The translations under genes were made by a program, and so were the position numbers. Shown here piece after piece: positions 18,415-29,000 of a DNA stretch of 64,000 bases. Numbering within the stretch: position 1 is the stretch's first letter; each line of letters begins with the position of its first letter. The stretch is from positions 124,001 to 188,000 of the forward strand of contig CAZGJN010000001.1 of the NCBI GenBank assembly GCA_964526645.1. Direction: 5' to 3'. Source of the DNA: JADJNW01 sp964526645. Its GTDB lineage: Bacteria > Bacteroidota > Bacteroidia > Chitinophagales > Saprospiraceae. The notes under the pieces are model-generated. The model saw nothing but the letters and a program-made list of their open reading frames with translations. It had not been told where the DNA came from and did not search any database.

Positions 18415-21400
18415 TTACAAGCCGAGGCTTAAACCAAATACAAAGGTTCTTGCTCTCGGATAAGGATTATTGTCAATACCACCACCTACTTCCGGATCGG
18501 GTCCCGTGTAATTGGTGAAAGTGAACAAGTTCTGGGCAGTAGCATACAGCCTCAAACTCGCACTATTTTTAAACGGCTGGAGGGTATACCCCAGCGTGAT
18601 ATTGTCCAAGCGCAAGAATGATGCATCTTCAATATAATAATTAGAGAAGTACTGTGGATCCGTAAAGTTGGTCACTAAAGCCGTTTGGTGAATATTGTTG
18701 ACATAGTTTGGATTTAAGGTAATGCGGTTGAAGTAACCGCCATTGGAAGCATTGTTGTTGTAAACATAGTTTCCGATATTGCCGCGGAGAATAAAGTTCA
18801 AATCAAATCCCTTAAAAGTCAACTGCGAATTGATACCCAGAATAATATCCGGTGCCGGTTTCTCCAGAGGGCTTCTGTCTTTGTCATCTACCCTTCCATC
18901 TTTGTTGGTATCTTCATAAATATCTGCCAAATTGATAATACCATCATCATTGTGGTCTATTCCATCTGCCAGTGGATTGCCATTAGTGCCTGTTTTGTGT
19001 TGATACACATAGAAGGAATTCACGGGCTGCCCTACCTGTAAAATCTGAATTTGATTGCCGACACCGCCCGAGATGAAACCCGTGAGAATACCCGTGGTGC
19101 TTACCTGGTCAATAGAAAGAATTTTATTGGTGTTTTGTGCCGCGTTCAAGCCAACAGTCCAGCTAAAATCCTTTTTATCTATTACAAAAGCATTAAGTGT
19201 TAGCTCAACACCTTGGTTTTCAACAGAGCCAATGTTGGTCAATACTCGGTCGGTCAGATTGGTGCCAGCTGGTACGGTAACCGTAAAGAGCAAGTCTTCG
19301 GTCTTTTTGTAGTAATAATCCAGTGTACCGCTGATTTTACCATTCAACAAGCCGAAATCCAATCCTACGTTGTAAGAAGCAGTTTCTTCCCACTTCAAGT
19401 TGGGGTCGTATCCATCTGGACGAGCAGTGGTGACAAAACTATTGCCAAACTGATAACGAGCCCTCACATCGCTGAGGGTATAAAGTGGCAGGTAACGGAA
19501 ATCTCCAATGTCTTGATTACCAGTAATACCATAGCCCAGCCGTAGTTTTAGGTCAGAGAAAGTTTTGCTCAGTCCATCCGCAAAGTTTTCTTCCAAAATT
19601 CGCCAGGCAAGTGCTGCTGAGGGGAATAAACCCCAGCGGTTGGATTCTCCGAAACGGGTAGAGCCATCTCGGCGTAAGGTAACCGTAAGCAAATATTTAT
19701 CTCTGAAAACGTAATTAGCTCTACCAAAGAAAGAGATCAGGCGGTTTTCAACGACACTGTTGTTGGCTTCAAATTCTCTGGCTGGAACAGTGCTATTGAA
19801 GGTAAACAGGTCATTATCCAGATTGAAAGCCCTGAAAGAAGGAAACTCCCCTCTGAAATCCTGGTAGGAATAGCCCGCAGTAAAGTCAATTCGATGGTTG
19901 GCACCAATCGTGGTTTTATAATTAAGATAAAAATCCAGCAGTTCATTAGTGCGCGTGAAGTTTTCGATGCGCAATTCTCCGGTATCAGCTGATACGGGTG
20001 GTATAGCGTAGGTAGTAGGCAAGAAGCGCTTGCGTTCGCCTGTGTTACCGTCGTAACCCAGGTTTAATTTTGCACTCAAGCCCGGAATAAAATCGTCAAA
20101 TTTATATTCAAATTCAATGTTTCCAATATTTCGGGTACTTTTGCCCAAATCCTGGATTTGTTCAATACTCGATACCGGGTTGCGGGGAGATAAGGCTACG
20201 CCATATTCAAAATAACCTGCAAATTTTGTATTGGCAGGATCAAATACAGGCTGTGTGGGATCAAAGGTATAAGCAGCACCGACCACTCCTGGGTCGAATT
20301 GGTCATTTGTCACCGCACCTTTCAAGTTGAAATTGATATTCAAACGATTATCAAAAAAAGATTGATTGAGATTGAGCGAGTAGCTCGTTCTTTCTGTTTT
20401 TGATGATTGAATAATACCTTCCAGACTCTGGAAGCCCAGGGAGGCTCGGTAGCCCAAGTTTTCGGCACCACCACTGAAACTCAAGGTATGGCTATGCCCA
20501 GTAGCGATACGAGTCATCTCATCAAACCAATCGGTATTATTGTTCCCCAATTGCGTCAGGCGTTCTGGTGCGATGAAAGTCACCACATTTCGGAAATCTT
20601 GGGCATTCAAAACATCCGGCTTGTCGATAAAAGAAGCCGAAGTGTAGTAGCCATCATAGCTTACCTGTCCTTTTGCACCGGTTTTCCCTTTTTTGGTTGT
20701 GATGATGATAACACCGTTAGCACCCCGTGAACCGTAAATAGCTGTAGCAGAAGCGTCTTTTAAAACTGTGAAGGTTTCAATGTCATTTGGATTGAGGAAA
20801 TTGAGCGGGTTGCGCCCCGAAGAGAAACCACCCGGGTTGTGGGCTGCATTGTCAATTGGCACACCATCAATTACATAAAGTGGTTCATTGCTTGCATTAA
20901 CGGAGGTCCCTCCTCTAATACGAATGGATACTTGTCCGCCGGGCTCGCCGCTATTGGAAGTAATTTGTACCCCAGCCACGCGCCCTGTGATTAACTGATC
21001 CGGCGATACAATAGCGCCCCTGTTAAAATCTTTGCTGGAGACGGAATTTACCGCTCCGGTAGCGTCTTCCTTTTTCACCGTACCATAACCAATTACTACG
21101 ACTTCATCGAGGATTTCTCCCGCCTGTAAGGCTATATCCAACACGTTGGATGCACCGATTGTAACACGCTGGTTGGCATATCCGGTATAAGAAAATTCCA
21201 ATTGAGTGCTTCCTTCAGGAACATTGAGTGTGTAAGATCCGTCAAATTCCGTAATAGTGCCAATACTTGTACCAACTACAATAATATTTGCACCAATGAG
21301 TGGTTCTTTGGTTTGAGCGTCCGTTACCGTTCCGGTGATCGTCCGCTGTGCGAGCAGGGTATTACAAAAAAATACCGCCAAAATCGCAACACACCATCTG

Positions 21401-21426
21401 TTAAAATGGTTAGGCTTCTGTTTCAT
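18415..21426 (-). CDS. SusC/RagA-family TonB-dependent transporter (SusC1)
   Basis: The 1003-residue product has a signal peptide (ending LLAQ), a carboxypeptidase-regulatory-like domain (residues about 28-105), a TonB-box region (EVVVIGYGTVKKED), a plug domain with QITSNSGEPGG and LYVIDGVPIDN, and a C-terminal 22-strand barrel ending in FVFGLSLGL. It imports oligosaccharides across the outer membrane using TonB energy together with SusD1. The regulator gene lies directly upstream on the same strand, and a good promoter match is at 21502-21532. Confidence 0.95.
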   Translation of the reverse strand: MKQKPNHFNRWCVAILAVFFCNTLLAQRTITGTVTDAQTKEPLIGANIIVVGTSIGTITEFDGSYTLNVPEGSTQLEFSYTGYANQRVTIGASNVLDIALQAGEILDEVVVIGYGTVKKEDATGAVNSVSSKDFNRGAIVSPDQLITGRVAGVQITSNSGEPGGQVSIRIRGGTSVNASNEPLYVIDGVPIDNAAHNPGGFSSGRNPLNFLNPNDIETFTVLKDASATAIYGSRGANGVIIITTKKGKTGAKGQVSYDGYYTSASFIDKPDVLNAQDFRNVVTFIAPERLTQLGNNNTDWFDEMTRIATGHSHTLSFSGGAENLGYRASLGFQSLEGIIQSSKTERTSYSLNLNQSFFDNRLNINFNLKGAVTNDQFDPGVVGAAYTFDPTQPVFDPANTKFAGYFEYGVALSPRNPVSSIEQIQDLGKSTRNIGNIEFEYKFDDFIPGLSAKLNLGYDGNTGERKRFLPTTYAIPPVSADTGELRIENFTRTNELLDFYLNYKTTIGANHRIDFTAGYSYQDFRGEFPSFRAFNLDNDLFTFNSTVPAREFEANNSVVENRLISFFGRANYVFRDKYLLTVTLRRDGSTRFGESNRWGLFPSAALAWRILEENFADGLSKTFSDLKLRLGYGITGNQDIGDFRYLPLYTLSDVRARYQFGNSFVTTARPDGYDPNLKWEETASYNVGLDFGLLNGKISGTLDYYYKKTEDLLFTVTVPAGTNLTDRVLTNIGSVENQGVELTLNAFVIDKKDFSWTVGLNAAQNTNKILSIDQVSTTGILTGFISGGVGNQIQILQVGQPVNSFYVYQHKTGTNGNPLADGIDHNDDGIINLADIYEDTNKDGRVDDKDRSPLEKPAPDIILGINSQLTFKGFDLNFILRGNIGNYVYNNNASNGGYFNRITLNPNYVNNIHQTALVTNFTDPQYFSNYYIEDASFLRLDNITLGYTLQPFKNSASLRLYATAQNLFTFTNYTGPDPEVGGGIDNNPYPRARTFVFGLSLGL

Positions 21427-21501
21427 AAACTACGTTCATTCAGGTTAGTAAATCATTTTTGCTCACTAATTGCGCCAAATCAATCGCGCCATTAGCTCAT
21501 C

Positions 21502-21532
21502 CAAATTTAGCGCATGTCCGGTTCAATCCCAA
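21502..21532 (-). promoter_or_regulatory. Predicted promoter of susC1-susD1-susE/F
   Basis: On the minus strand TTG (21532-21530), a 20-nt spacer and TAAATTTG (21509-21502) match the Bacteroidota pattern. The leader would be about 70 nt. A direct repeat of TGGCGC, 14 bp apart, lies just past the predicted transcript start (21472-21491) and could be a regulator site. Confidence 0.5.
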
Positions 21533-21644
21533 CTTTCTTCTGGTGACAAAAAGTGATCAATAAGACTTAACTTTCTTATTTGCAATAGGTTATACTGAGG
21601 TTGATTTATATCATCCTGTTTTGATAGAAAAGTTATTGTATATT

Positions 21645-24512
21645 TTAAAATAGCATGATGTGATCAACCAGGGTCTCATGGGAAGGCAGCTCCATTTTTT
21701 TGCGCAACCGAAAGCGTGCTGTTTTGACGCTCTCAGCTGAAATACCGAGGATCGTGGCTATTTCTTGCATGGACAGGTTCAAGCGAATGAGGGCGCACAA
21801 CCGAAGTTCTTGTGGTGTGAGTGTGGGGTGTTCTTTGAGAAGGTTTTCAAAAAAGCGGGCATGAACATTTTCAAAATATAACCTGAATTTCTCCCATTCC
21901 TCATCTTTTCTAAAGCTATAATCAATAATAGAAAGAAAATTGCGAAGTTCTGCTTTATCCTTTTTATGAGGTTGTCGAAGTATTTTGTTGATTTCAAGTT
22001 GTAATTCTTTGAGAGACTCGTTTTTTTGAATCAAGTGTAAAGTATAAATAGTTAATTGTTTGTTTTTATACTCGATTTGCTCGTTCAACTGTTTTTCTTT
22101 TAGCAAGCGGTATTTTTCTTTTTGTTCCAATATATGTTTTTGCTGAAGCTTAACTTCCTCTGTACGAACGGCTACCATTGCTTCCAATCGCTTTTTCTGC
22201 TGGATCAGCTGCCAACTATAAATCTTTGCTATAGCGATAACAAGAAGTACAAAACCACCAATAAAGAGGAGTAATGCCCACCATTTCTGATACCAAGCAC
22301 TCTTGATAACAAAAGTAAGGGTAGTAACATCGCTCCAGAGAAACCCTCCATGCTGCTGTGCTTTGACCTCGAGAATGTATTTTCCTGGTGATAAAGAAGA
22401 AAAAGACAAAGTGTTTTGGTTGGAGGGGGATGTCCACTGCAACGTATCTTTTCCAATGAGCCGACTCTGGTACTGCAATTTATCGGAAGGAAAAGAAAGA
22501 GCGAGATAGGTTATTTCAATATTTGAATTGAGCGAAAAAACCATAGGGCTGCCAGCAGTCAGTCTCTGCTTGATCCCATTGACCTTTAAGGCTGTAAAAA
22601 TAGGCGATGGTGTAAGGCTGTTGCGATATTGATTCTGCTGAAAAAGTGCTAGCCCTTTTGATGTACCAACCCAAAGGTTATTGTCAAAATCAAGCGCCAG
22701 TCCCTGTGTAGTTAAGTTAATGCTGGGAAGCCCGCTTGATTGATCATATAAGAGTGACAAGCCTTCGTCAAAAGCAATCAGCCCACTTGGCGTAGCGACC
22801 CACAAAGTACCATCATTAGAGGAATACAGGGATTTGATGGATTCATCCGTAGGCACTTTTTCTAATGTTATTCGGGTTATTTTATTTTCCGACAACCCAC
22901 TTTTTGCAAAGTTATATTTTAACAAACCATGAGAAGTGCCAAGCCATAATGCACCATCGGGAGTAGTAGCGATGCTGGTCACAGCAAAATTTCCTTTTAC
23001 ATCAAAATTCAAGGGAACACTTAAGTTCACAAAAGAATCAATTGGTGGGAAGTAGCAATATAAATAATGATTTATGTCGGTGCCGCCCACAAAAAGCACC
23101 CCTGATTTATCAAGATGTATAGTGCGACTCTCAGCTAAACCCTTATTCTTATGAAACTCAACCTGTCGGTTGGGTCTGATTTGAACCAAACCATAGGGCT
23201 TATTACCGCTAACCCAAATATTGCCTTGTTGGTCTTTTAAAATTTTAGCAATAGGATTACTGGTAGCAGGTATAGCCTCAAGGCGTTCAAGTTGCTGACC
23301 TTCTAATTTATAGGAATAAACACTGCCATCTAGCGTGCCAATCCAGAGGCGGTCGGTATCACAAAAAAGTGCCGTAGGAGCAATATGAATAGGCAATACG
23401 GTGATATCATCTTTTAAACGCTCCTTGTTTCTTTTTATGAAATAAAAGTTTTGCCAAGTGCCTACCACGATAGTACCATTAGGGAGAATACTCAGCACCT
23501 CAATCGCTACAGTCGGCTCTTGGAGTGGCACTTCCTTGAAAAAACCAGCAGCCAGTGAAGCGACTTTTTCGCTACCTACTACCCATAAACCGTTGTGCAG
23601 ATCATGTGCCAATCCCAATACATCTTTGAAGGGAAGGGTGTTAATTTTTTCAAAAGCATTCAAACCGCCCTTTATATTTCGCTTGTAGAGTCCCTCAGTC
23701 CAGGTGCCAACGTAGCATTCGTTGTCTATCAGTATGCCACAAGAAATATCCTTCAAATCACTGATTTTTTGACAGGATTTTATAGCTCTATAAGATAGGC
23801 TTATCTCGTATATACCCTGCTGACCACCTATCCAATAGTTATTTTTATCAGTTTTGATAAAAAAGCTTATTCTGTTTAAAGGCAAATCCAAACTGACTTC
23901 TATGAACTTATCTTTTTGGTTATCAAAATAATACAAATCACCGCTAAAAGAAATCACCCACAAGTGTCCCAATTCATCTTCTACCATCGAAAAACTACGA
24001 TAAATGCTATAAATACTGCCGCCATCGGTACCTTCCCTGAATCTGTATTTTTTGATCTTCCCTTTATAGTAGCGTACAATAGCTTGATTTTCTCCGATCC
24101 ATAAAGATTTATCACGGCTTTCGTACAGTGTTTTAGGAAAGAACAAGAGGGTGTCAGAATCTACCGTTGTACCCGATAAAATTTGATGAAAGTAGGTCGT
24201 ATCTGGTTGGCTGATGATCTCCGTTACGCCATAATCATGCACCACTAATAGCGGCTTGCCTGCTCGTTTTAGAAAACCTTTGGCAAAACCACCCTTCAAT
24301 TCGTTTTTAAAAAACAAAGCTTGTTTGCCGTCAAATCGAATGAGCCCTTCATCGGTTGCCACCCATACGAAGCCAATATGATCTATGGTCACCGCTTTGA
24401 TCAAGCCCCTCGATAGGTTTTCATATAAAGTATAGTTATCAGATTGTATAAACTGACAGGTAGCCGGAGAAGCAAAGAGGCTTAGAATTAAAATACCGAT
24501 TAGTGTTCTCAT
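21645..24512 (-). CDS. Membrane-spanning propeller sensor with LuxR-type HTH
   Basis: This 955-residue protein is a one-piece sensor/regulator. A signal peptide (ending ATCQ) precedes two seven-bladed-type propellers built of repeats such as FVWVATDEGLIRFDG, LWLGTSHGLLKY and LWVGTSKGLALF. A Y_Y_Y-type beta domain (LQYQSRLIGKD) follows, then one membrane helix near 740-765 (WALLLFIGGFVLLVIAIAKIY), a coiled coil rich in K/Q/E, and a C-terminal LuxR-like helix-turn-helix (LTPQELRLCALIRLNLSMQEIATILG). It has no histidine-kinase or receiver domain. By position it probably senses the glycan in the periplasm and activates the susC1 operon, but no target is proven. Confidence 0.88.
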   Translation of the reverse strand: MRTLIGILILSLFASPATCQFIQSDNYTLYENLSRGLIKAVTIDHIGFVWVATDEGLIRFDGKQALFFKNELKGGFAKGFLKRAGKPLLVVHDYGVTEIISQPDTTYFHQILSGTTVDSDTLLFFPKTLYESRDKSLWIGENQAIVRYYKGKIKKYRFREGTDGGSIYSIYRSFSMVEDELGHLWVISFSGDLYYFDNQKDKFIEVSLDLPLNRISFFIKTDKNNYWIGGQQGIYEISLSYRAIKSCQKISDLKDISCGILIDNECYVGTWTEGLYKRNIKGGLNAFEKINTLPFKDVLGLAHDLHNGLWVVGSEKVASLAAGFFKEVPLQEPTVAIEVLSILPNGTIVVGTWQNFYFIKRNKERLKDDITVLPIHIAPTALFCDTDRLWIGTLDGSVYSYKLEGQQLERLEAIPATSNPIAKILKDQQGNIWVSGNKPYGLVQIRPNRQVEFHKNKGLAESRTIHLDKSGVLFVGGTDINHYLYCYFPPIDSFVNLSVPLNFDVKGNFAVTSIATTPDGALWLGTSHGLLKYNFAKSGLSENKITRITLEKVPTDESIKSLYSSNDGTLWVATPSGLIAFDEGLSLLYDQSSGLPSINLTTQGLALDFDNNLWVGTSKGLALFQQNQYRNSLTPSPIFTALKVNGIKQRLTAGSPMVFSLNSNIEITYLALSFPSDKLQYQSRLIGKDTLQWTSPSNQNTLSFSSLSPGKYILEVKAQQHGGFLWSDVTTLTFVIKSAWYQKWWALLLFIGGFVLLVIAIAKIYSWQLIQQKKRLEAMVAVRTEEVKLQQKHILEQKEKYRLLKEKQLNEQIEYKNKQLTIYTLHLIQKNESLKELQLEINKILRQPHKKDKAELRNFLSIIDYSFRKDEEWEKFRLYFENVHARFFENLLKEHPTLTPQELRLCALIRLNLSMQEIATILGISAESVKTARFRLRKKMELPSHETLVDHIMLF

Positions 24513-24598
24513 CCTCTTTATCTATTAGTAATACCCAAGTTAGTATTAATAAAGCAAATATGCCCGTATTTTGTTTTTCTCTGACAAAACCTTGGAAT

Positions 24599-24630
24599 AA
24601 AAAAAATCTCCCCGCCAAGGGCAGGGAGAC
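24599..24630 (-). terminator. Terminator after susD2
   Basis: A ten-position stem with one mismatch and a 3-nt loop (24608-24630) is followed on the minus strand by an uninterrupted run of T. It lies 38 bp past the susD2 stop and separates the susC2-susD2 unit from the regulator gene. Confidence 0.85.
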
Positions 24631-24667
24631 CCAGTAAAGTATTGTGTGTAAAATAGTAGCCTCTGTT

Positions 24668-25978
24668 TTATATCGCCGGATCTGCCGGTGTGTTTGGGTT
24701 ATTGGTTCTTTCGCGCAGTGGATATGGATAGAAGTTCCGGTTGCGCTCCGGATTGGCATCGTTTGGGCCAGGGCGACCGAAACGACGGCTATCTTCCAGC
24801 TTTAAGCCACTCATATACAATTCGATACAACGGTTGCGATAAATTTCCTGTAAAACCGCCGCTTGCGTTTGTTCTCCGTTATAAGCCGGCAAATTGGCAT
24901 TGACGCCAAATACATCGTTGGTCTTAGTCAACACTTTATTCAATTCTTCAATCGCCTGTGGTATCTGGTTTTGCCGAGCATAAGCCTCCGCTTTGATCAG
25001 AGTAATTTCACCAGGCTGATAAACAGGGATCGGGTCGGTATCACTCTTAAAAAAGCCTTGCACCTTTACGTTGGTGGCAGGGTTTGCACCCAGGAAAAAT
25101 GCAATGCGCCCATCAGCAGGGTTTGGCGCCAATGCACCAGTCAAACCAAAATTATTCAAGCCATTGTAGGTATTGTTATTGACTAAAGAAGTGCGGAATA
25201 CAGGGTTTTGGCTGATGGCATCGTATTTGAAAAAAGACTTACTCGCCAGGTCCACTTTATTGGCAGCTTCCAATGCTTTCGAAGAATTGCCGAGCATGGT
25301 GTAATAGCGCGCCAGCAGAGCCTGGATGGCGTTGGTGATATTGATGTCTGTACCTACTTTTGCATTAAAAGCCGCAGAAATAGGCGCTTTCGCTAATGCA
25401 CCTGCTGCATCTTCCAGTAATTTGACGGCTTCCTGTAGAGCTTCGGTGCGCGATTTGAAAGTAGCGAATTTTCCACCCAAAAAGTCAGCGCCATCGGTTA
25501 CTTCAGTAGGTACTTGCTCCCAAAACTGCGCCATCGTGCCGATTGCCAGTGCCTTGAAAAAATGCCCGTACACCAAAATACCAGTGAAAGTGCCTTCGTC
25601 TTCAGCGATATCGGCATTGTCAATCAAAAGCTGGGCATAGGATTTCACCAGGTTGGAGCTTGTCCAGATATTGGTCACAAAAGCATTCGTGTTATTGAGC
25701 GTGCTACCGCCGGCTTCCAGTGAAGCGAGTTCGCCATTACCGGTATTGATCACAAATAATTCTTTGGTAGTCAATCCATTAGCTGAAATAATATTGTACA
25801 AAGCGCCAGTAGCGCCCACAGAATACTCTTTTTTGATACCAACCACCAAGCCGAGTAAGCCGTCCACGCTGTTGATCACAGCATCTTTAGTGGCAGCATT
25901 TGGGTTGGTATATTCTTTTTCGCAACTACCCAACAAGAACAACAAAGGCAGCATAGCGATTATGATGATTTTTTTCAT
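24668..25978 (-). CDS. SusD/RagB-family lipoprotein (SusD2)
   Basis: The 436-residue lipoprotein (signal to LLGSC) is shorter than SusD1. It keeps the SusD features: N-terminal helical repeats (ILVYGHFFKALAIGTMAQFWEQVP), a middle TPR-like part (ALLARYYTMLGNSSKALEAA), and a C-terminal RagB block (LIKAEAYARQNQ, EIYRNRCIELYMSGLKLEDSRRFGRP). It pairs with the SusC2 gene 57 bp upstream and is followed by a strong terminator. Substrate is unknown; the gene order after nagB hints at amino sugars. Confidence 0.9.
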   Translation of the reverse strand: MKKIIIIAMLPLLFLLGSCEKEYTNPNAATKDAVINSVDGLLGLVVGIKKEYSVGATGALYNIISANGLTTKELFVINTGNGELASLEAGGSTLNNTNAFVTNIWTSSNLVKSYAQLLIDNADIAEDEGTFTGILVYGHFFKALAIGTMAQFWEQVPTEVTDGADFLGGKFATFKSRTEALQEAVKLLEDAAGALAKAPISAAFNAKVGTDINITNAIQALLARYYTMLGNSSKALEAANKVDLASKSFFKYDAISQNPVFRTSLVNNNTYNGLNNFGLTGALAPNPADGRIAFFLGANPATNVKVQGFFKSDTDPIPVYQPGEITLIKAEAYARQNQIPQAIEELNKVLTKTNDVFGVNANLPAYNGEQTQAAVLQEIYRNRCIELYMSGLKLEDSRRFGRPGPNDANPERNRNFYPYPLRERTNNPNTPADPAI

Positions 25979-26035
25979 TTTTCAAGATTTTAATTTTTAG
26001 AAATCTTCTGACTTCCGTAAAGCCAAGAATCATTA

Positions 26036-29000
26036 TTAAAACTTCGCACCAATTTTGAATTGTACACTCAATGGAATCGGTACGTTACCAAAGTCGTCAC
26101 CTCGCACGCGGTCGTTCTGACCAGCTGAGTTGGTTTCTGGATCGAAGCCTTCATAATCGTCGAATGAAAGCAGGTTGCGTCCCACAAGGGTGAAGTTTAC
26201 ATTTTGGAACGCCTTACCCACTCTGCCCAGGTTATAGCTCAAAGCCACCTCGCGCAATTTGATATAAGAAGCATCTTCAATATGCTCTTCCTGTATACGG
26301 TCGCCTGTGACACCGCCCGCAATAGAAGCCACATAGCCCCGCGCTACTTCGCCCTTGAGTTCTTGCTCAGCAATTTTGCCATGACCAACGTTGTTGCCCG
26401 TGATACGGTTCCAGTTGTAAATATCAGCACCCTGGAAAAAGTCAAACTGGAAGCGGAAAGATAACTTTTTGAAAGTCAGATCAGAAGCGAAGGAACCAAA
26501 CCATTCTGGATTTGGATCACCGATGATTTTCAAAAGCTGAGAACCTGTTGGCTGACCAGCAGTATTGCGAACTGGCACGTAGTAGCTGCCCGCTACATTG
26601 TAAATACGATCCCGCTGTGCGCCTTCCGGCAAATTATTAGGATCGTACTGGCTTTGAGGAATGATCAAGCCTCTTTCGGGTTGTGCCAAGCCTTGTGAAG
26701 TGAGTAGCAAATTGCCATCGTTATCACGAGCGTAGTACCGACCAAAGAACAAGCCAAATTGCTCGCCGCTAATCGCTGATTGCGTACCATCGCTACCCCG
26801 TAAGAACAGCACTCCGTCAATACCCGATACTTCATTGCGGTTGCGCGACCATAGCGCCGTCAAATCCCAGCTAAAGTTCTGCTTTTTAATCGGAGAAACC
26901 TGCAACATCACTTCGATACCTTTATTACTCATGCTTCCCACGTTGGTTACAATACTCGTACCACCTGCGGTTGGCGGCAATTGGCGATCCAGCAAAAGAT
27001 CATCAATATCCTGGTTATAATAAGTGATATTTAAACCGACTCTGTTTTTGAAAAACGCCATGTCGGCGCCTACTTCAAATTCGGTCATTACTTCGGGTTT
27101 CACATCGGGGTTTGCCAGGATGCGTGAAGGCACGATAGAAGGCAATCCTACTAATTGGCTTAATAAGAAGTTGTCAAAACGGTCGAAAGGACCGATCCCT
27201 GTCAAGTTACCAGCCTGCCCGTAGGAAGCACGCAATTTAAGTGTTCCAAGTGTATTTTGCAAAGTGCTTCCTTTCCAGTAGTCCGACAACAACCAACTGA
27301 AGCTTGCTTTCGGATAGAAAATATTCTGATTATCTTCCGAAAAGGCAGAAGAGCCATCAATCCGTCCGGCGAGGGTGAGGAAGAACTGCTCATTGTAGCC
27401 AAAGGTTTGTTGCAGGAAGTACCCCCACACGCTGCGCTGAGCAATGCTTTGCACCGGCAGTGAGAAGAGGTTGGCAGCAGCCGCGATCGTTTTTACGAAC
27501 GGCGCCAGGTCGCGTCCTTCCTGCGCGGTGAAGTGATTGCGATTGTATTGAATCTGATAGCCAGCAGTCGTTGTAGAAGTTATCTTACTGGAAATATTGC
27601 GATTATAGGTAGCTGTCAAGTCGTGATTGAGCAATGTCACGTTGCTGGTAGCGTTACTCACATAGCCGTCTGGGAAGAAAGTAGCTGCTACGCCAGCATA
27701 AGGCAAACGCGGATGGAATTCATTACCCACCAGAGAATAATTATCAACCCCCAGAATGGCATTGACCGTCAGCCCTGCAACTGGATATAAATTAAATTGA
27801 ATATCGCCGATCGTACGATTCGTTCTTTGTGTAATATCAAATGTTTCTAAAACAGAAAGCGGGTTGACACGCACCAATTCCACTTGTTTTAGGTTGCCGG
27901 CAGCATCGCGTTCGTTGATGTCCCACACGTTGTCCATGATAAACATAGTACTGATCGGGCTGAAAAAGTTGTTACCGTTCGGCATATCTTGGCTCAAGCT
28001 ATAATTATAAGCCAAACCAACCGACATTGAAGCCCAATCTGCAAGGGTTTGATTCAATCGCAAGCGCCCAGTGTATTTCGTGAAATTGGTATTTTTGATA
28101 ATACCATCATTATTGAAATAGCCGAAAGAAGCAAAATAATTCGTCTTTTCATTACCACCAGAAATAGAGAGGTAGTTATCCGTTCCCCAAGCGCCTTCAA
28201 AAATATCATCCTGATAATCATAACGTTGTACCGGATACTTGGCCGTGATCAGGGTTCTATTGGCAGGCGCTGCTTTTATGAAAGGTACGTTATTGGCGGT
28301 AAGCGTAGCATCTGTTAAGCCCAGTGTCAAGAGGATTGTCAAACGATCCTGAGTTGTTTCCAGGCGGTCGTTTCCTTTTACACCAAAGCGCTCCGGGTGT
28401 TTGGTCAGGAAAACCCGCTGGCGCAAAGCGCTGTACTGAATAGAAGTACCAAATTCAATACTTGGCTTGCCGCTCTTACCGCGTTTGGTAAAAATCTGCA
28501 CCACGCCGTTGGAAGCGCGTGAGCCATAAATAGCTGCCGCCGCCGCTCCGTTGAGTACTTCGATGCGCTCAATGTCATTTGGATTAATATCCACCAGGCG
28601 GTTTTGACCCGCTTGCAAGCCCGTCACCATAGCATCGGCACTTAAGTTGATCACGTTAGTTGAACTATTATCCACAATTACTCCATCTACGATGTAAAGC
28701 GGATCGCTGGAACCCTTGATAGAACTGGCACCACGCAAGCGCACCGAAATACCACCCGCCGGATAGCCATCGTTTTGAGAAATCTGAGCGCCCATTACTT
28801 TACCACTCAATGCCGCGAGGGTATTGGTTGTACCAGAATTTTGCAGTTTTTCAGCACCCACCACACCGATAGCGTTACCTAATTGCCTTCGGGTGGAAGT
28901 CGGCGAGTTACCCGTCACTACTATTGCATCCAGTTCAAGAATGTCCGTTCCCAGTTGGATATCCTTTGCTATGATGTTGTTAGTAGCATCAATAGTGATT

